Counted from the stretch's first letter, positions 52,401 to 62,286 are shown. The stretch: 64,000 nt of DNA from Sulfidibacter corallicola (GCF_017498545.1 NZ_CP071793.1:7868256-7932255); one strand, 5' to 3'. Notes: generated from the letters alone by a model not told the origin. Program-made: numbers and translations.

Positions 52401-55400
52401 TCAAGACGGATGGCGCCTCAACTTGTTCATCAGGTAGCTGGTCAGGTTTTGATTTCGGTTCAATTGAAGCTTCTTGCGGATGCGGCGCCGATGGGTTTCG
52501 ATGGTGAAGGGCGAGACGTTCATCTTTTCGGCCACTTCTTTGGAAGACAGGTTGTTTTTGAGGTGATTGCAAACCGCGACTTCCGTGGGTGACAGCGACG
52601 GAAAAAGAACGCCAGCGTGTAGGAAGGGCGCGTTGGCCGCGTTTTCTTCCCGAGTGCTCTCGTCCGGCACTCGGTTCAAGGTCTCTTTCACAAGGCAATA
52701 CACCCGTCGCGATAAGCTGTCGCGCCCATCGAACCGATCTTCATCACGCAGCAGGTCGAAAATCGCCCGCAGGCACCGCTGATAATCCCGAGGGCTGGAT
52801 GGACGACTCAAAACGGGGCCGAGACCCTCTGGAAATGCACGGTGTCCGTGGTCGCCGTCCTCGGATGGGCTGGCGAGCCGAAACGCGTCGACCCCGTAGA
52901 GTTGCAGGATGAGTTGGCAAACCAAACGATTGAAGGGCCTGGTGTTCGGAGGCTCGGCGCCTTGGGGTCGTTCGATATAGAGGAAGCCCCGCGTACCACG
53001 GTGGTTTTGCGCGTGAACGAGCTCCAGGTGCATGGGCTCGACTTGGGCGAAATAGGGATCGCTCAGGCAATGCGGGGATTGTCGGCTATCCGCCACGATC
53101 AGGTCGTGGTTGAAAAAAGAAGCCTCCTGAAGGAAGGTCCACGGGACCTCCTTCCTCGATGGTCCCGCCCGAAACACCCGCGATTGGCCACCGGACGGAT
53201 TGAACCGCGTCCTGCCGGCATCTCGGTACATCGCCAAAAGCAGTCTGGACGCCGGCTGCGATGAAGCCGCGGCCTGTAATAGATACTCGATGCGCTCGCC
53301 GACGCCGAGGTTTTCCAGGGACAGAATATCCACCCATGCTTGGAAAGGGGGCCGCGGGAGCGGGATCGTTGCCGTTTGCGGCTCCTCCGGCGGGGCCTCG
53401 GTCGATTTCCCCGTCTGCCGGATCACCTCGCCACCACCCCACACGGCGAGAACCTGTTGGGCCCGTTGGTCGAAAAATGCGTGGTTCCGGGTCTGGTCCT
53501 GTCGTTGAAAGGCAGTGGCCAGCATACGGCTGCACAGGCTTTCTACATAGGTCAGGCCCTGCAGGCCGGCCTGCCGCAGACATTCGAACAGGGTATCGAA
53601 CGGCGGTGGTTGCCGGTCGAGTCCGGCTTGCAAGGCGGTCAACAAAAGGCACATGCAATGGCATTCCGCGACGCCGCCATTTTTCCAACGTTCGAGGGTG
53701 TGTCGGGCGGTTTGCAGGAAGGCATGGGCCTGGCGATCCCGGCAATCTTCGGCGACGAGGCAGTAGGCCGCGAATACATAATAGATGGGTTCCAAAATGG
53801 TTCCGTGCAGAAAACGCTCGTAGCTTTTCACCTCTTCGAAAAGGGTGATCGCTTGTCCGGTTCGGCCCAAGAGGACATGGACCACGAACCCGCGGAGCAG
53901 GAGCCAGCCGACCAATCCGCGGTACCCTTTTTCCCGCAGGTCATCGATCGACGTTTGCCACGTGGGCTCGCTGTCGATTGCCGGTGGGTGATCGGCACAC
54001 AGGGACCACAGGTGTTTGGACACTCGGCCCGCCGAGGCGAGGTCGTGGTTTCTGGTTTTCTCGGCGAACTCGATTTGCTCGGTGGCCAGGTCCAGGAGGG
54101 TGTTCAGGGGGTCACCGCGAAGAAACGCCAGCGAGGCATGCCATTCCAGGATGAAGTTACAAAAGGCCCAATCACGCCCCTCGTGGGCTTGCCGGTACGC
54201 GGATTTCAGGAGCACCGCCACACCCGGCAACCCCTGGTCGAAGGCATACCATTGAATGGCGGCCGCGAATTTCACTTGATGGGAGAAACGGGCTTCGCCG
54301 CGTTCCTCTTCGCGCTTCAGCATCTGTAGGCTCGTTTTCCCCAATCGGATCGCCGTCGGAATGTCGCCGCGGATGCCGAACCGCCAGGCGGTCAGGGAAC
54401 AGACGTAGGCCTTCGAGCCAATTTTTTCTGCAATGTGTTGGGTGTGAAAGAGTTGGAGAATCAAGTATTCCCACAGATCCGAATCGGCATTGAAGACCTG
54501 TGGGAACATTTCCAGAATGACCAACTCGCGGATCGGAAGCGTGTCCGGGCCGATTCGCACTTGGCCGGCGCGCGTGTCTTCCGATGCCAACCACGACTCG
54601 ATCTCCCTTTCCAGACGCCGAATGGCTCGAGCCATCCGCTCGGGATCTTCGAGGATCTCGAACCCGTGAAACTTGAGCACTTTTAGGCCAAAAGTCACCG
54701 CTTCGCTCAATTCGCCACACTGGTGGTAGAGCCGGAACCGTCGGAGGAGGATCCGGGCGCGGTGGGCCGGGCTGGGTGCCTGGCGTTCCAAGCGCTCGAA
54801 CAAGCGGCGACTCGGGCCTCGTTCGTTCTTGAGGTAGAGAATGACACCGAGTTCGGCGCCGAGTTCGAAACGGATGTCCCGGTGCTCGCGATCCGTCTCC
54901 TCCGAGAGGTTCAACGCCAATTCCAGACAAGCTTCGGCCTGGTCGAAGGCCATGAGGTCGAGGTGATGACAGGCGGCCTCGCGCAATACCCGAGCCGTGT
55001 TCAACGCCATCAACCGAGGATGTTTCCGCCGGTGTTTGCGCGCATCGCCCAAAAGCAGATGCTTGGCGATGGTTTCCGCGGGGCAAGCTTCGACGCGTGC
55101 CTCATGGAGCAGTCTCAGGGCGATGTGCAAGTGGATCTCGGCGGTGGCCACGTGCTTCAGGTTCATCACCCCGGCCCGGGTTTGGGGGTCGATGAACTGC
55201 CACAATTCGCCGGTTCCCAGGCTGCCGTAGAGGTCGATGGGTTCGCGGATGCCGACGAGCGATAGGGGACGCTCGTCGGATTCCAGCGATCCGATGAGAC
55301 CGACGGTTTCCAACCAGTTCACGTGATGCGCGACGATGTCGTCGTCCTCACGACCCAAAAGGAGAAGTTCCACGGTGAACAGATCACCCAAACACGCGGC

Positions 55401-57158
55401 GACGACGAGCGTGCGCAGCACGTCCTCGGGCACGAGGGCGAGCTCGGCAAGGGCCGTTCCAAACCGTTGCCGGGAAGGGGCTTCGGGGGGCGTCCAACCC
55501 TTGTCCCATAACCAGGCCGAATGGTCTCCGGCCAGTTGCAGTGCGTGGTCTCGGTACATGTGCCTCAAGATATCCAGCACGGCGCCGGGTGTGCGGTGAC
55601 CCCAGCGGTGGAACTGGGCGGTGAACGGATCCGCATCGGCCAAGGGCTTTTCGAGAACCCGGGCGATGAAATGCGCCGTTTCGTTTCGGGTGAGCGGCTT
55701 CAAGGAGAACCGATGCGTGCGTTTCGACCTGTCGAGCAAGGGGCTGGCTGCTTCCTGGGACCCGCGGCTGCAGGCGAGATACCAACCGGGCAGGTCGTCC
55801 TGAAGGTCGATCAGGCATTGAAGGGAGCCGCTGTCTACGCGCTGGGGGCTGTCCACCACGATCAGGGCGGGCGGCAAATGCGTGACCACCGCTTCCAACA
55901 GGTTTCGGAACACCGTGTGAAGCTGGTCCTCGCCGAACGAGGATTCACCGACGCTTGGCTGGGAACCGTCGTTGAGCAGGTCGAGCCCGGGAATCCGATC
56001 GATCAACCGATTCCAAAAATACCCCGCTTCCTGGCTGATTCGGTTCCGGATTCGATCCCAATCACCATGGTTCGAAGCACTTAGCAGTACCAGGCCCTCT
56101 TCGATCAAGAGCGAGACCAGCTCCATGGGACGCGGCGGACTGACCACATCCGTTCGAAAATCGAGCACGCGCAGATGGCGGTCGCGAGCCGAGCTCTGCA
56201 AATGCCTGAGGAGGGCCGTTTTTCCCGATCCAGGTTGGCCGGAAACCTCCAAAATGGTCAAACCGCTCGGTCGCCGCCGAAACAGCTTCGCGATCAAGCG
56301 GCGGAGTCGCGGCCGAGCCAGGGATAGATCCACATGCCGCCAGCGCTCGACTTCCACGTCCGCGGGAACCACCAAAGCCGCGCCGGACCGTTGCCGGAGA
56401 AGGCCCATCGTTCGTTTTACATCCAACAAGAAGTCGAAACCGCTTCGATACCCGAACCGATCTCCCGCGGAGACCAGTTTGCGCAGGATTTCCGCGAGCG
56501 CGGATTCATCGGGGAACCGTTCGGAGAGCATCGGCGCCAGGGCTTCGGGCGAGATCTTCACCTCTGATGTCGAAAGGGTCGGTCCTTGACCCTTGACCAT
56601 CTCACGGATCAGGCGTAACCCGAGAAGACGCAGGTCGCCCAGGCCGTCAGCCAGGGTGGGGTTGTTCGCCTGGCGAAGTTCGGGGTCGTCGGCCTGATCG
56701 AGCACCCGGTATTCCAAACCGTCGACCAGGACGGTTCGGTGTTGCGGATCGAACCAGATCCGAGCTTGCAGCCAGTGGTGGTGGAACACGTCGTGTCGAT
56801 GGCAGTCGTAGACCATGTCGGCAAGCGCCGCCACCACATCCATGAAGGCCCTGTCGTCAGCCAGGAGTCGTTCGGAAAGGGGGCGGTGTCCGCTGGTGCG
56901 TTCACGGCGCACGGCGGTGTAGACCGAGGAACGGGCCTGCATCACGGCTTCGGGCATCAGCCAGAACCGCGCATGGCTCAAGTGCTCCGCCAAATACGCA
57001 ACTCGATCGACCAGGGCATTCAGGGAAAGGGGTCGCTGGAATGACTTCACCCAGTAACGGGACCCCGAGGGAACGTGGTAAGCCACATTGACGCGCACGA
57101 AGTGGTCCTCGTAGACAGCCTCCTCGAACAAAAATTGAGCAAGTGGAAGTAGCTCCAT
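52401..57158 (-). CDS. Pseudokinase-ATPase-TPR-GAF-like regulator with LuxR DNA-binding domain
   Basis: 1585 residues. The order of parts recalls the trifunctional Ser/Thr kinase/ATPase/histidine kinase proteins: a kinase-like N-terminus (1-270), a STAND-type ATPase with Walker A SGQPGSGKTALL near 306-317 and a Walker B-like PALIVVDSPQR, a long helical TPR-like region (about 640-1230), a GAF-like part (about 1270-1430) and, instead of a histidine kinase, a LuxR helix-turn-helix at 1515-1580 (LSPTEVAVCNHLKNNLSSKE, VAEKMNVSPFTIETHRRRIR). The kinase part is degenerate: the catalytic-loop position reads HDVFHHHWLQARIWF and the DFG position VDGLEY, so catalysis is unlikely. It should be an ATP-dependent transcription factor with unknown input. 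Confidence 0.83.
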   Translation of the reverse strand: MELLPLAQFLFEEAVYEDHFVRVNVAYHVPSGSRYWVKSFQRPLSLNALVDRVAYLAEHLSHARFWLMPEAVMQARSSVYTAVRRERTSGHRPLSERLLADDRAFMDVVAALADMVYDCHRHDVFHHHWLQARIWFDPQHRTVLVDGLEYRVLDQADDPELRQANNPTLADGLGDLRLLGLRLIREMVKGQGPTLSTSEVKISPEALAPMLSERFPDESALAEILRKLVSAGDRFGYRSGFDFLLDVKRTMGLLRQRSGAALVVPADVEVERWRHVDLSLARPRLRRLIAKLFRRRPSGLTILEVSGQPGSGKTALLRHLQSSARDRHLRVLDFRTDVVSPPRPMELVSLLIEEGLVLLSASNHGDWDRIRNRISQEAGYFWNRLIDRIPGLDLLNDGSQPSVGESSFGEDQLHTVFRNLLEAVVTHLPPALIVVDSPQRVDSGSLQCLIDLQDDLPGWYLACSRGSQEAASPLLDRSKRTHRFSLKPLTRNETAHFIARVLEKPLADADPFTAQFHRWGHRTPGAVLDILRHMYRDHALQLAGDHSAWLWDKGWTPPEAPSRQRFGTALAELALVPEDVLRTLVVAACLGDLFTVELLLLGREDDDIVAHHVNWLETVGLIGSLESDERPLSLVGIREPIDLYGSLGTGELWQFIDPQTRAGVMNLKHVATAEIHLHIALRLLHEARVEACPAETIAKHLLLGDARKHRRKHPRLMALNTARVLREAACHHLDLMAFDQAEACLELALNLSEETDREHRDIRFELGAELGVILYLKNERGPSRRLFERLERQAPSPAHRARILLRRFRLYHQCGELSEAVTFGLKVLKFHGFEILEDPERMARAIRRLEREIESWLASEDTRAGQVRIGPDTLPIRELVILEMFPQVFNADSDLWEYLILQLFHTQHIAEKIGSKAYVCSLTAWRFGIRGDIPTAIRLGKTSLQMLKREEERGEARFSHQVKFAAAIQWYAFDQGLPGVAVLLKSAYRQAHEGRDWAFCNFILEWHASLAFLRGDPLNTLLDLATEQIEFAEKTRNHDLASAGRVSKHLWSLCADHPPAIDSEPTWQTSIDDLREKGYRGLVGWLLLRGFVVHVLLGRTGQAITLFEEVKSYERFLHGTILEPIYYVFAAYCLVAEDCRDRQAHAFLQTARHTLERWKNGGVAECHCMCLLLTALQAGLDRQPPPFDTLFECLRQAGLQGLTYVESLCSRMLATAFQRQDQTRNHAFFDQRAQQVLAVWGGGEVIRQTGKSTEAPPEEPQTATIPLPRPPFQAWVDILSLENLGVGERIEYLLQAAASSQPASRLLLAMYRDAGRTRFNPSGGQSRVFRAGPSRKEVPWTFLQEASFFNHDLIVADSRQSPHCLSDPYFAQVEPMHLELVHAQNHRGTRGFLYIERPQGAEPPNTRPFNRLVCQLILQLYGVDAFRLASPSEDGDHGHRAFPEGLGPVLSRPSSPRDYQRCLRAIFDLLRDEDRFDGRDSLSRRVYCLVKETLNRVPDESTREENAANAPFLHAGVLFPSLSPTEVAVCNHLKNNLSSKEVAEKMNVSPFTIETHRRRIRKKLQLNRNQNLTSYLMNKLRRHPS

Positions 57159-57415
57159 GGTCGCTCCTCATCGGGTCAAGGCGGGTGTGGGCTTGTCGAA
57201 AACGGGACGGTCGGGATGGTTTGGGGAAGGCCGGCCAACCAATGGGGAAGAGCATCCAGGCAGGGAAACCAACCTGAATGCTCGCGTGAAACCCAAAATG
57301 GGGGATCGGTTCGATGTGATGATTGCCGCCGTGAAGGGCCAAAGGTTCGGCGATGGTGGTCACGACCCATCGCTTTGATTTTGTCGGTGTTCCGTCGCCA
57401 ACCATTAACTCGTAT

Positions 57416-57466
57416 CCATCCAGCGTTGGACGGATTCCAGCATCCCCTGGGGTTCGACTGGATGGG
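57416..57466. repeat. GGATGGGCAC inverted repeat, third copy
   Basis: CCATCCAG (57416-57423) pairs with CTGGATGG (57458-57465), followed by GCACG as in the other copies. Confidence 0.65.
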
Positions 57467-57519
57467 CACGATCTCGGGTCTCGACTGGGCGGTCTCGGCA
57501 ACGCGTTTATCTACAATTC

Positions 57520-57543
57520 ATTAAATCATTAAATCATTAAATC
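57520..57543 (+). repeat. 8-bp AT-rich tandem repeat
   Basis: Three exact ATTAAATC units followed by a partial fourth (ATTGACG). In such a GC-rich region this is conspicuous. Confidence 0.8.
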
Positions 57544-57678
57544 ATTGACGGATACGCGTCGCATGGCGCGCCTGGCCGGTTCAGTGGAAAAACGCGATAC
57601 ACCGCTGGTTGGGATGGGCACGGGTCGTGGTTTGTCGGTACGAGTCCTCCGGATCGCACTGGCCTTCATCGCATCGGG

Positions 57679-59442
57679 TCAGGGCCCCGTGCTTACCGGA
57701 ACCCAATTGGTGCCGTCCCAGAGGTACGCCTCATCCAAGTCGCTGTCCCAAACCAGCGTTCCCGCATTCAGCTCGGCCGTGTTCAGGTCGTTGCGATCCG
57801 CGGTCGTGTAGGCCTTGAGCCCGACCGGACCGATCAGGTCCAAGCCGTTGGCGGGAGGATCGGGATGTGTCGCCGAGAACAGCGTCAGGTTGGTGAGGCT
57901 GTTGTTTTTGTAGACCATGACTTGACCGGAACCGGACTCGTCCTCGATCGCGCGGCCCGTGCCCGGTTGATCGATGAACTTGTTGTTGGAGATGCGGTTG
58001 CTCTCCCAGGAAACACCGAGGGACGTGCCGTTGGCGGTACTGTGGTAGATCTGGATGGAATAGGGTCCGCCCTGGAAGAAGGTGTTGCCGTCGATGACGT
58101 GCCCGCCGAAGTCGCTGGCCTCCAAGCGAATCCCCACGTTGCAGTTGGTGAAGGTATTGTTGAGAATGCACTGGCGTTGGGAAATCGCACCGCGAATCCC
58201 GCAAACCAGTTGGCCTTCGTAGGTCAGGAACCGGTTGTTGGTGATTTGGGTCATCCAGCCCAGGGTCTCCACCTTCGCGTCTTCACCCATGGACAGGAAG
58301 AAGGCGGGAGCGGGGTCGCCCTGCCCGTTCAGGAAAGGGTTGGCGTTGCCCACGAACATGTTGTTCTCGATGACCAGGCCTTCCCAATAACCGTAGACGT
58401 AGTAACAGTTCTCGAACAGGTTGTTGGAAACGATCGCCGGGCCGGCGAGGTGAAGCCGTTGGTTCTTGAAGCGGTTGTCGAAGATGGAAACGCGTTTGCT
58501 GTCGCCGTGAAGGATCAGCGCGGATGGCTGGTACTGGATCTCTTCGTCATGAGTGTAGGGGTTTCCGTGGAAGCGGTTCCGGGTCACGGTGACGTTGTCG
58601 ACCGGATCGCCCAGGTAAATCGCGAAAGAGGTATGCCGATGGGGGTTGCCGATGTTCTCGAAAAGAGAATCGGCGATGCGAATGTTGGCGATGGTACCCG
58701 TGCCCACGCCGTGCACATAAAAACCGTAGGGCGTGGAGCCGACCGGTTCGAAGCCGCCCGGTTGAAAATCGTAGAAGCGGGTGATGTCGTGGATCCACAG
58801 GTTCCTCAAGGTGATGTTGTCGTTGTCGATCGTACTCGCCGTCGAGAACACCCGGATGCCGAAGTTGTGGAACCACTTGACCTCCACATCTTCCACGAGA
58901 AGGTTCGGGCAGCCGTCGCCGATGAAGATGCCGGTTGCCGCCACATCGGTGATGTCTTCGATCACGGTCTGGCCCGTGCCCGGCGGATTGTAGTCCGGAT
59001 GCAGTTCGGGCAGCACTTCCACGTCGCCGCGGACCGTGAGGTCGCGAATGGTGACGCCGCTGGAGTTGGTGATGTTGAAACCGGTTGCGGTGCCCACCGC
59101 CTCGACGCCGGCACTGTCCATGTGATCGACGATGATGGTGCTGGCGCCCACGCCGTCGCCGCGAATGGTGAGGTTGTCCAGGTCGTCGATGCTCAGGGCC
59201 GCGCCGGTCACGCCGTCGAAGTTGAAACGGTAGGAACCGGCGGGGAAGTAGAGGGTGTCCCCGGCGCTCATCTGTTGGACGATGCTTCGCAAGGCCGGTA
59301 GATCGTCGGTGGTGCCGTCACCGGTTGCGGCGCAGGGTGCACACCCCGAATGCCCGTTTTTGACGTTTATTTCTTCCGCAAGGGCGGTGCCTTCGAGAAA
59401 AAAGAACCCTAGCAACATCGTTTGTAGAAAAAGTTTGGTCAT
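57679..59442 (-). CDS. Secreted pectate-lyase-superfamily beta-helix protein
   Basis: 587 residues with a signal peptide (LFLQTMLLGFFFLEGTALA). The mature N-terminus has the pectate_lyase_3 type opening (VKNGHSGCAPCAATGDGTTD, then LYFPAGSYRFNF), although a CxxC-containing insert precedes the usual DGTTDD. About 20 beta-helix coils with recurring N-asn ladders follow (DNLTIRGDGVGASTIIVDHM, GVTIRDLTVRGDVEV, NRFHGNPY, ENNMFVGNANPF). The C-terminal 60 residues (TADRNDLNTAELNAGTLVWD, then DEAYLWDGTNWVPV) resemble the tip domains of fibre-like proteins. A carbohydrate-binding or -degrading role is likely, but no catalytic residues can be named. AAGGAGCG lies six bases before the ATG. No partner gene is adjacent. 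Confidence 0.82.
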   Translation of the reverse strand: MTKLFLQTMLLGFFFLEGTALAEEINVKNGHSGCAPCAATGDGTTDDLPALRSIVQQMSAGDTLYFPAGSYRFNFDGVTGAALSIDDLDNLTIRGDGVGASTIIVDHMDSAGVEAVGTATGFNITNSSGVTIRDLTVRGDVEVLPELHPDYNPPGTGQTVIEDITDVAATGIFIGDGCPNLLVEDVEVKWFHNFGIRVFSTASTIDNDNITLRNLWIHDITRFYDFQPGGFEPVGSTPYGFYVHGVGTGTIANIRIADSLFENIGNPHRHTSFAIYLGDPVDNVTVTRNRFHGNPYTHDEEIQYQPSALILHGDSKRVSIFDNRFKNQRLHLAGPAIVSNNLFENCYYVYGYWEGLVIENNMFVGNANPFLNGQGDPAPAFFLSMGEDAKVETLGWMTQITNNRFLTYEGQLVCGIRGAISQRQCILNNTFTNCNVGIRLEASDFGGHVIDGNTFFQGGPYSIQIYHSTANGTSLGVSWESNRISNNKFIDQPGTGRAIEDESGSGQVMVYKNNSLTNLTLFSATHPDPPANGLDLIGPVGLKAYTTADRNDLNTAELNAGTLVWDSDLDEAYLWDGTNWVPVSTGP

Positions 59443-60354
59443 GGAACGCTCCTTGGCGAAACGGCGACTGCCGAATGCGCTTTCTTCCGAAAAGGCTCCG
59501 TCATGCGGTATCTCGCCATTTTCAAGCGATTCGAGACTGACGAGCCGTTCGGTGCTCCATTTCTATGACGAGGCCGGAATTTTTCGAACCATTAAAAAAT
59601 GAGTAATCTGATCGGGACACCCACGAATCTCGGGGATCGGCGAAGAAGTTCGTCCACGACTCGCACGGAGGCACACGAAGACATGTTCGTGCTCTGGGAG
59701 AAACCGCCCTGCTTTGCATGGCTGCGGGTGTGGCTCCTCCCCGCCCGTGCACCCGAGGTGGCGTTTTTTTGTGTAATATATTTGTATTAAATGTTTAATG
59801 TTTCGTGGTCTTCATTGAAAAAGCAGGACACCCGAGTCGTCTGGTGAGCGGGATCTGATGATGATGTCCAACTTCGGGTCATCTGTGTGATCCGCGGACA
59901 CGTGGTTCCCGTGTGATGGGATATCCCCGAGCATCCCGTGGTTCAAGGGTCATTTTTCCTAAACCAGCCGCGATCGTGTACGCACTTTTCGCCATCGTGA
60001 AGTGTGTGAATCCGGGATAACCCGGCGAGGGCGAAAATTTGGTTGCCGACAAGTTGCGGCATGGCGAGGGATTTGTGTGGTGCGGCGAGGCTTGGTTTTG
60101 GTAAGATTTTTCCTGAAAACATTCAGGATAGACGTCTGATCCCGCAATCACCGTGGCACCGATCACGCCTTTTCATTTCGGCGACGATCCGGCTGCATCC
60201 GGAGACGCGGTGGATACGCTGTCACCATTCTTTCATTTCACCTCGATTGATTATGTCTGTTGCCGCTGCAGATACCAACGTGGAACCGAGTCCTCCCGCA
60301 TGGCCATTGAATTCGGATTCAGTTCCAGCCGCGCAGGCAAGTTCTGGAGTACGT
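59443..60354. other. Intergenic stretch before the acyl-CoA ligase
   Basis: About 900 bases. 59640-59680 and 59880-59900 carry 'gtccacgactcgcacgg' and 'ctgtgtgatccgcggaca' motifs of the class also seen at 45.05-45.15 kb; 59765-59815 is AT-rich. The ligase frame is open from 60043, but the part before 60253 shows no family similarity. Confidence 0.5.
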
Positions 60355-62127
60355 ATGAAACCTGGAAATATTGCTCAAATGTTTTTTGAAACCTGTGAAA
60401 AGTATAAAAAACCCGATGCCGTCATGGTCAAGCGGGACGGTGCCTTTCAGCCCGTGTCCCACAAAGCCTGGCGCGATCGGGTGATTCATTTCGGTCGCGG
60501 CCTCATGACCCTCGGTGTGCAGGCCAAGGACCACGTGGCGATCTTGGCCGAATCTTCCTTCGATTGGACCGTCGCCGATCTGGGGATCATCAGTTCCGGT
60601 GCCGTGGATGTGCCGATCTATCCGACCCTCACCGGTGAACAAGCCGCCTGGATCCTGAACAATTCCGATTCGATCGGCCTGATCGTGTCGAATCGGGCCC
60701 AAGCCGAAAAAATCAATGTGGTACGCGGCCACCTGCCCATGATTCGCTTCATCATCGTCATGGATGGCGATTGCCCCGAGGGCACCATGTCCATGGCCGA
60801 AGTCGAGGAAAAGGGGCGTACCGCCGACAACGAAGTGGACTACAACAAGCGCTGGACCCACATCCAATCCGATCAATTGCTCACGATCGTCTATACCTCG
60901 GGTACGACCGGCAACCCCAAGGGCGTGATGCTGTCCCACGACAACCTCATTTCCAACATCATGAGCTGCATCCAGATCTGCCCGTTCGGGGCCGAAGACA
61001 TTCACCTCTCCCACTTGCCGCTGAGCCACGTGCTGGAGCGCATGGGCGGCTATTACCTGACCCTGTACGCCGGCACCACCATCGCTTTCGCCGAAAGCAT
61101 CGAGACCCTTTCCGACGACATGCGCGATGTGCGCCCCACGGTGCTGTTCTCGGTACCGCGCCTGTTCGAAAAAATCTATACCCGCGTGATCACCGGCGCG
61201 CGCGATGCCGGACTGCCCAAGCGCATGATCTTCCGTTGGGCGATGGGGGTCGGCAAGAAGGCGGTGCCGAAACTGACGCAGGGTCAACAACCCGAGGGCT
61301 TCCTGGCCAAACGTTGGAAGCTGGCCGACAAGCTGGTCTACGAGAAAATCCGCGAACGCACCGGCGGTCGCCTCAAGTACATGATCGCCGGTGGCGCCAA
61401 GCTCTCGGCCGAAATCGCCGAAATGTTCATCGGCATGGGCATGACCATCGTGGAAGGCTACGGTCTGACCGAAACCTCGCCCGTGCTGACGATCAACCTG
61501 CCGGAACACAACAAGCCCGGTTCGGTGGGCCCGCCGGTGCCCGACGTGGAGTTGGTGATCGCCGGTGACGGCGAAATCCTGGCGCGCGGCCCCAACGTCA
61601 TGATGGGCTACTACAAGAATCCCGAAGCCACCCAGGAAGCCATTCGCGACGGTTGGATCTATACCGGCGATATCGGCCACATGGACGAGGAAGGGTTCAT
61701 CACGGTGACGGATCGCAAGAAGGATCTGATCATCACGTCCGGCGGCAAGAACATCGCCCCACAGCCGCTGGAAAACGCGCTCAAGCTGAGCCCCTTCATC
61801 GAGCAGGCGGTGATCGTGGGCAACGACCGCAACTTCATCGCGGCCCTGATCGTGCCACCGTGGGAAACCATTCAGGACTGGGCCCGAAGTTTCGGGTGGT
61901 CGACGGAGCCGGAAAAGCTGGTCGGGGAAGAGGAGTTCCGCGACTTTCTGGCCAACGAGATCACCGACAAGATGAAGCACTTCGCCAAGTACGAGCAGGT
62001 CAAGAAATTCGAGATCCTGACCCGGCCGTTCACCTTGGAGACCGGGGAACTGACGCCCAGCATGAAGGTCAAGCGCAAGGTGGTCGCGGAAAAGTTCAAG
62101 AAGGAAATCGAGGGCCTCTACGTCTGA
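60355..62127 (+). CDS. Long-chain acyl-CoA ligase (FadD15-like)
   Basis: 590 residues of the AMP-forming adenylate enzyme superfamily. The ATP-binding P-loop is TIVYTSGTTGNPKGVMLSH, then HLPLSHVLERMGGYY, YGLTETSPVLTINLP, GWIYTGDIGHMDEEGFITVT, DRKKDLIITSGGKNIAPQ and the C-terminal Lys in LTPSMKVKRKVV. It activates a long-chain fatty acid to its acyl-CoA via acyl-adenylate and is probably membrane-associated. The size and the long central insert are those of bacterial FadD15-type ligases. The start is uncertain: ATG 60355 has GGAG five bases upstream; ATG 60253 would add 34 residues of low-complexity character. The gene stands alone and converges with the MATE exporter. Confidence 0.92.
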   Translation: MKPGNIAQMFFETCEKYKKPDAVMVKRDGAFQPVSHKAWRDRVIHFGRGLMTLGVQAKDHVAILAESSFDWTVADLGIISSGAVDVPIYPTLTGEQAAWILNNSDSIGLIVSNRAQAEKINVVRGHLPMIRFIIVMDGDCPEGTMSMAEVEEKGRTADNEVDYNKRWTHIQSDQLLTIVYTSGTTGNPKGVMLSHDNLISNIMSCIQICPFGAEDIHLSHLPLSHVLERMGGYYLTLYAGTTIAFAESIETLSDDMRDVRPTVLFSVPRLFEKIYTRVITGARDAGLPKRMIFRWAMGVGKKAVPKLTQGQQPEGFLAKRWKLADKLVYEKIRERTGGRLKYMIAGGAKLSAEIAEMFIGMGMTIVEGYGLTETSPVLTINLPEHNKPGSVGPPVPDVELVIAGDGEILARGPNVMMGYYKNPEATQEAIRDGWIYTGDIGHMDEEGFITVTDRKKDLIITSGGKNIAPQPLENALKLSPFIEQAVIVGNDRNFIAALIVPPWETIQDWARSFGWSTEPEKLVGEEEFRDFLANEITDKMKHFAKYEQVKKFEILTRPFTLETGELTPSMKVKRKVVAEKFKKEIEGLYV

Positions 62128-62149
62128 CGGCTCTCGGGTTCCGAGCCGT
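62127..62149 (+). terminator. Stem-loop after the acyl-CoA ligase gene
   Basis: ACGGCTC (62127-62133) pairs with GAGCCGT (62143-62149), beginning at the last base of the stop codon. It lacks a U-tract, so termination is only possible. Confidence 0.4.
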
Positions 62150-62286
62150 GCGGCGGCGATGCGCTCCTGGATCGCCCCGCACGACCTCTCCCGCGATTTC
62201 CGGCGCGTGGCCGGATCGTACGAAGAGGTTTGCCCCCGAATCTCACGACCACACGCGAATTCCGGAGGCGAACGTTTCCGGCCTCG

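Larger units (their letters stand above)
57159..57678. other. Gene-free stretch with GGATGGGCAC repeat and 8-bp tandem
   Basis: It contains the inverted repeat at 57416-57466, a second single arm (GGGATGGGCACGGG, 57611-57624) just 3' of the beta-helix gene, and a short AT-rich tandem repeat (57520-57543). No gene is supported. Confidence 0.55.

Noticed and set aside
60043..60252. N-terminal extension of the acyl-CoA ligase
   Set aside because: The frame is open, but the predicted residues do not match the enzyme family and no ribosome binding site supports the early ATG.
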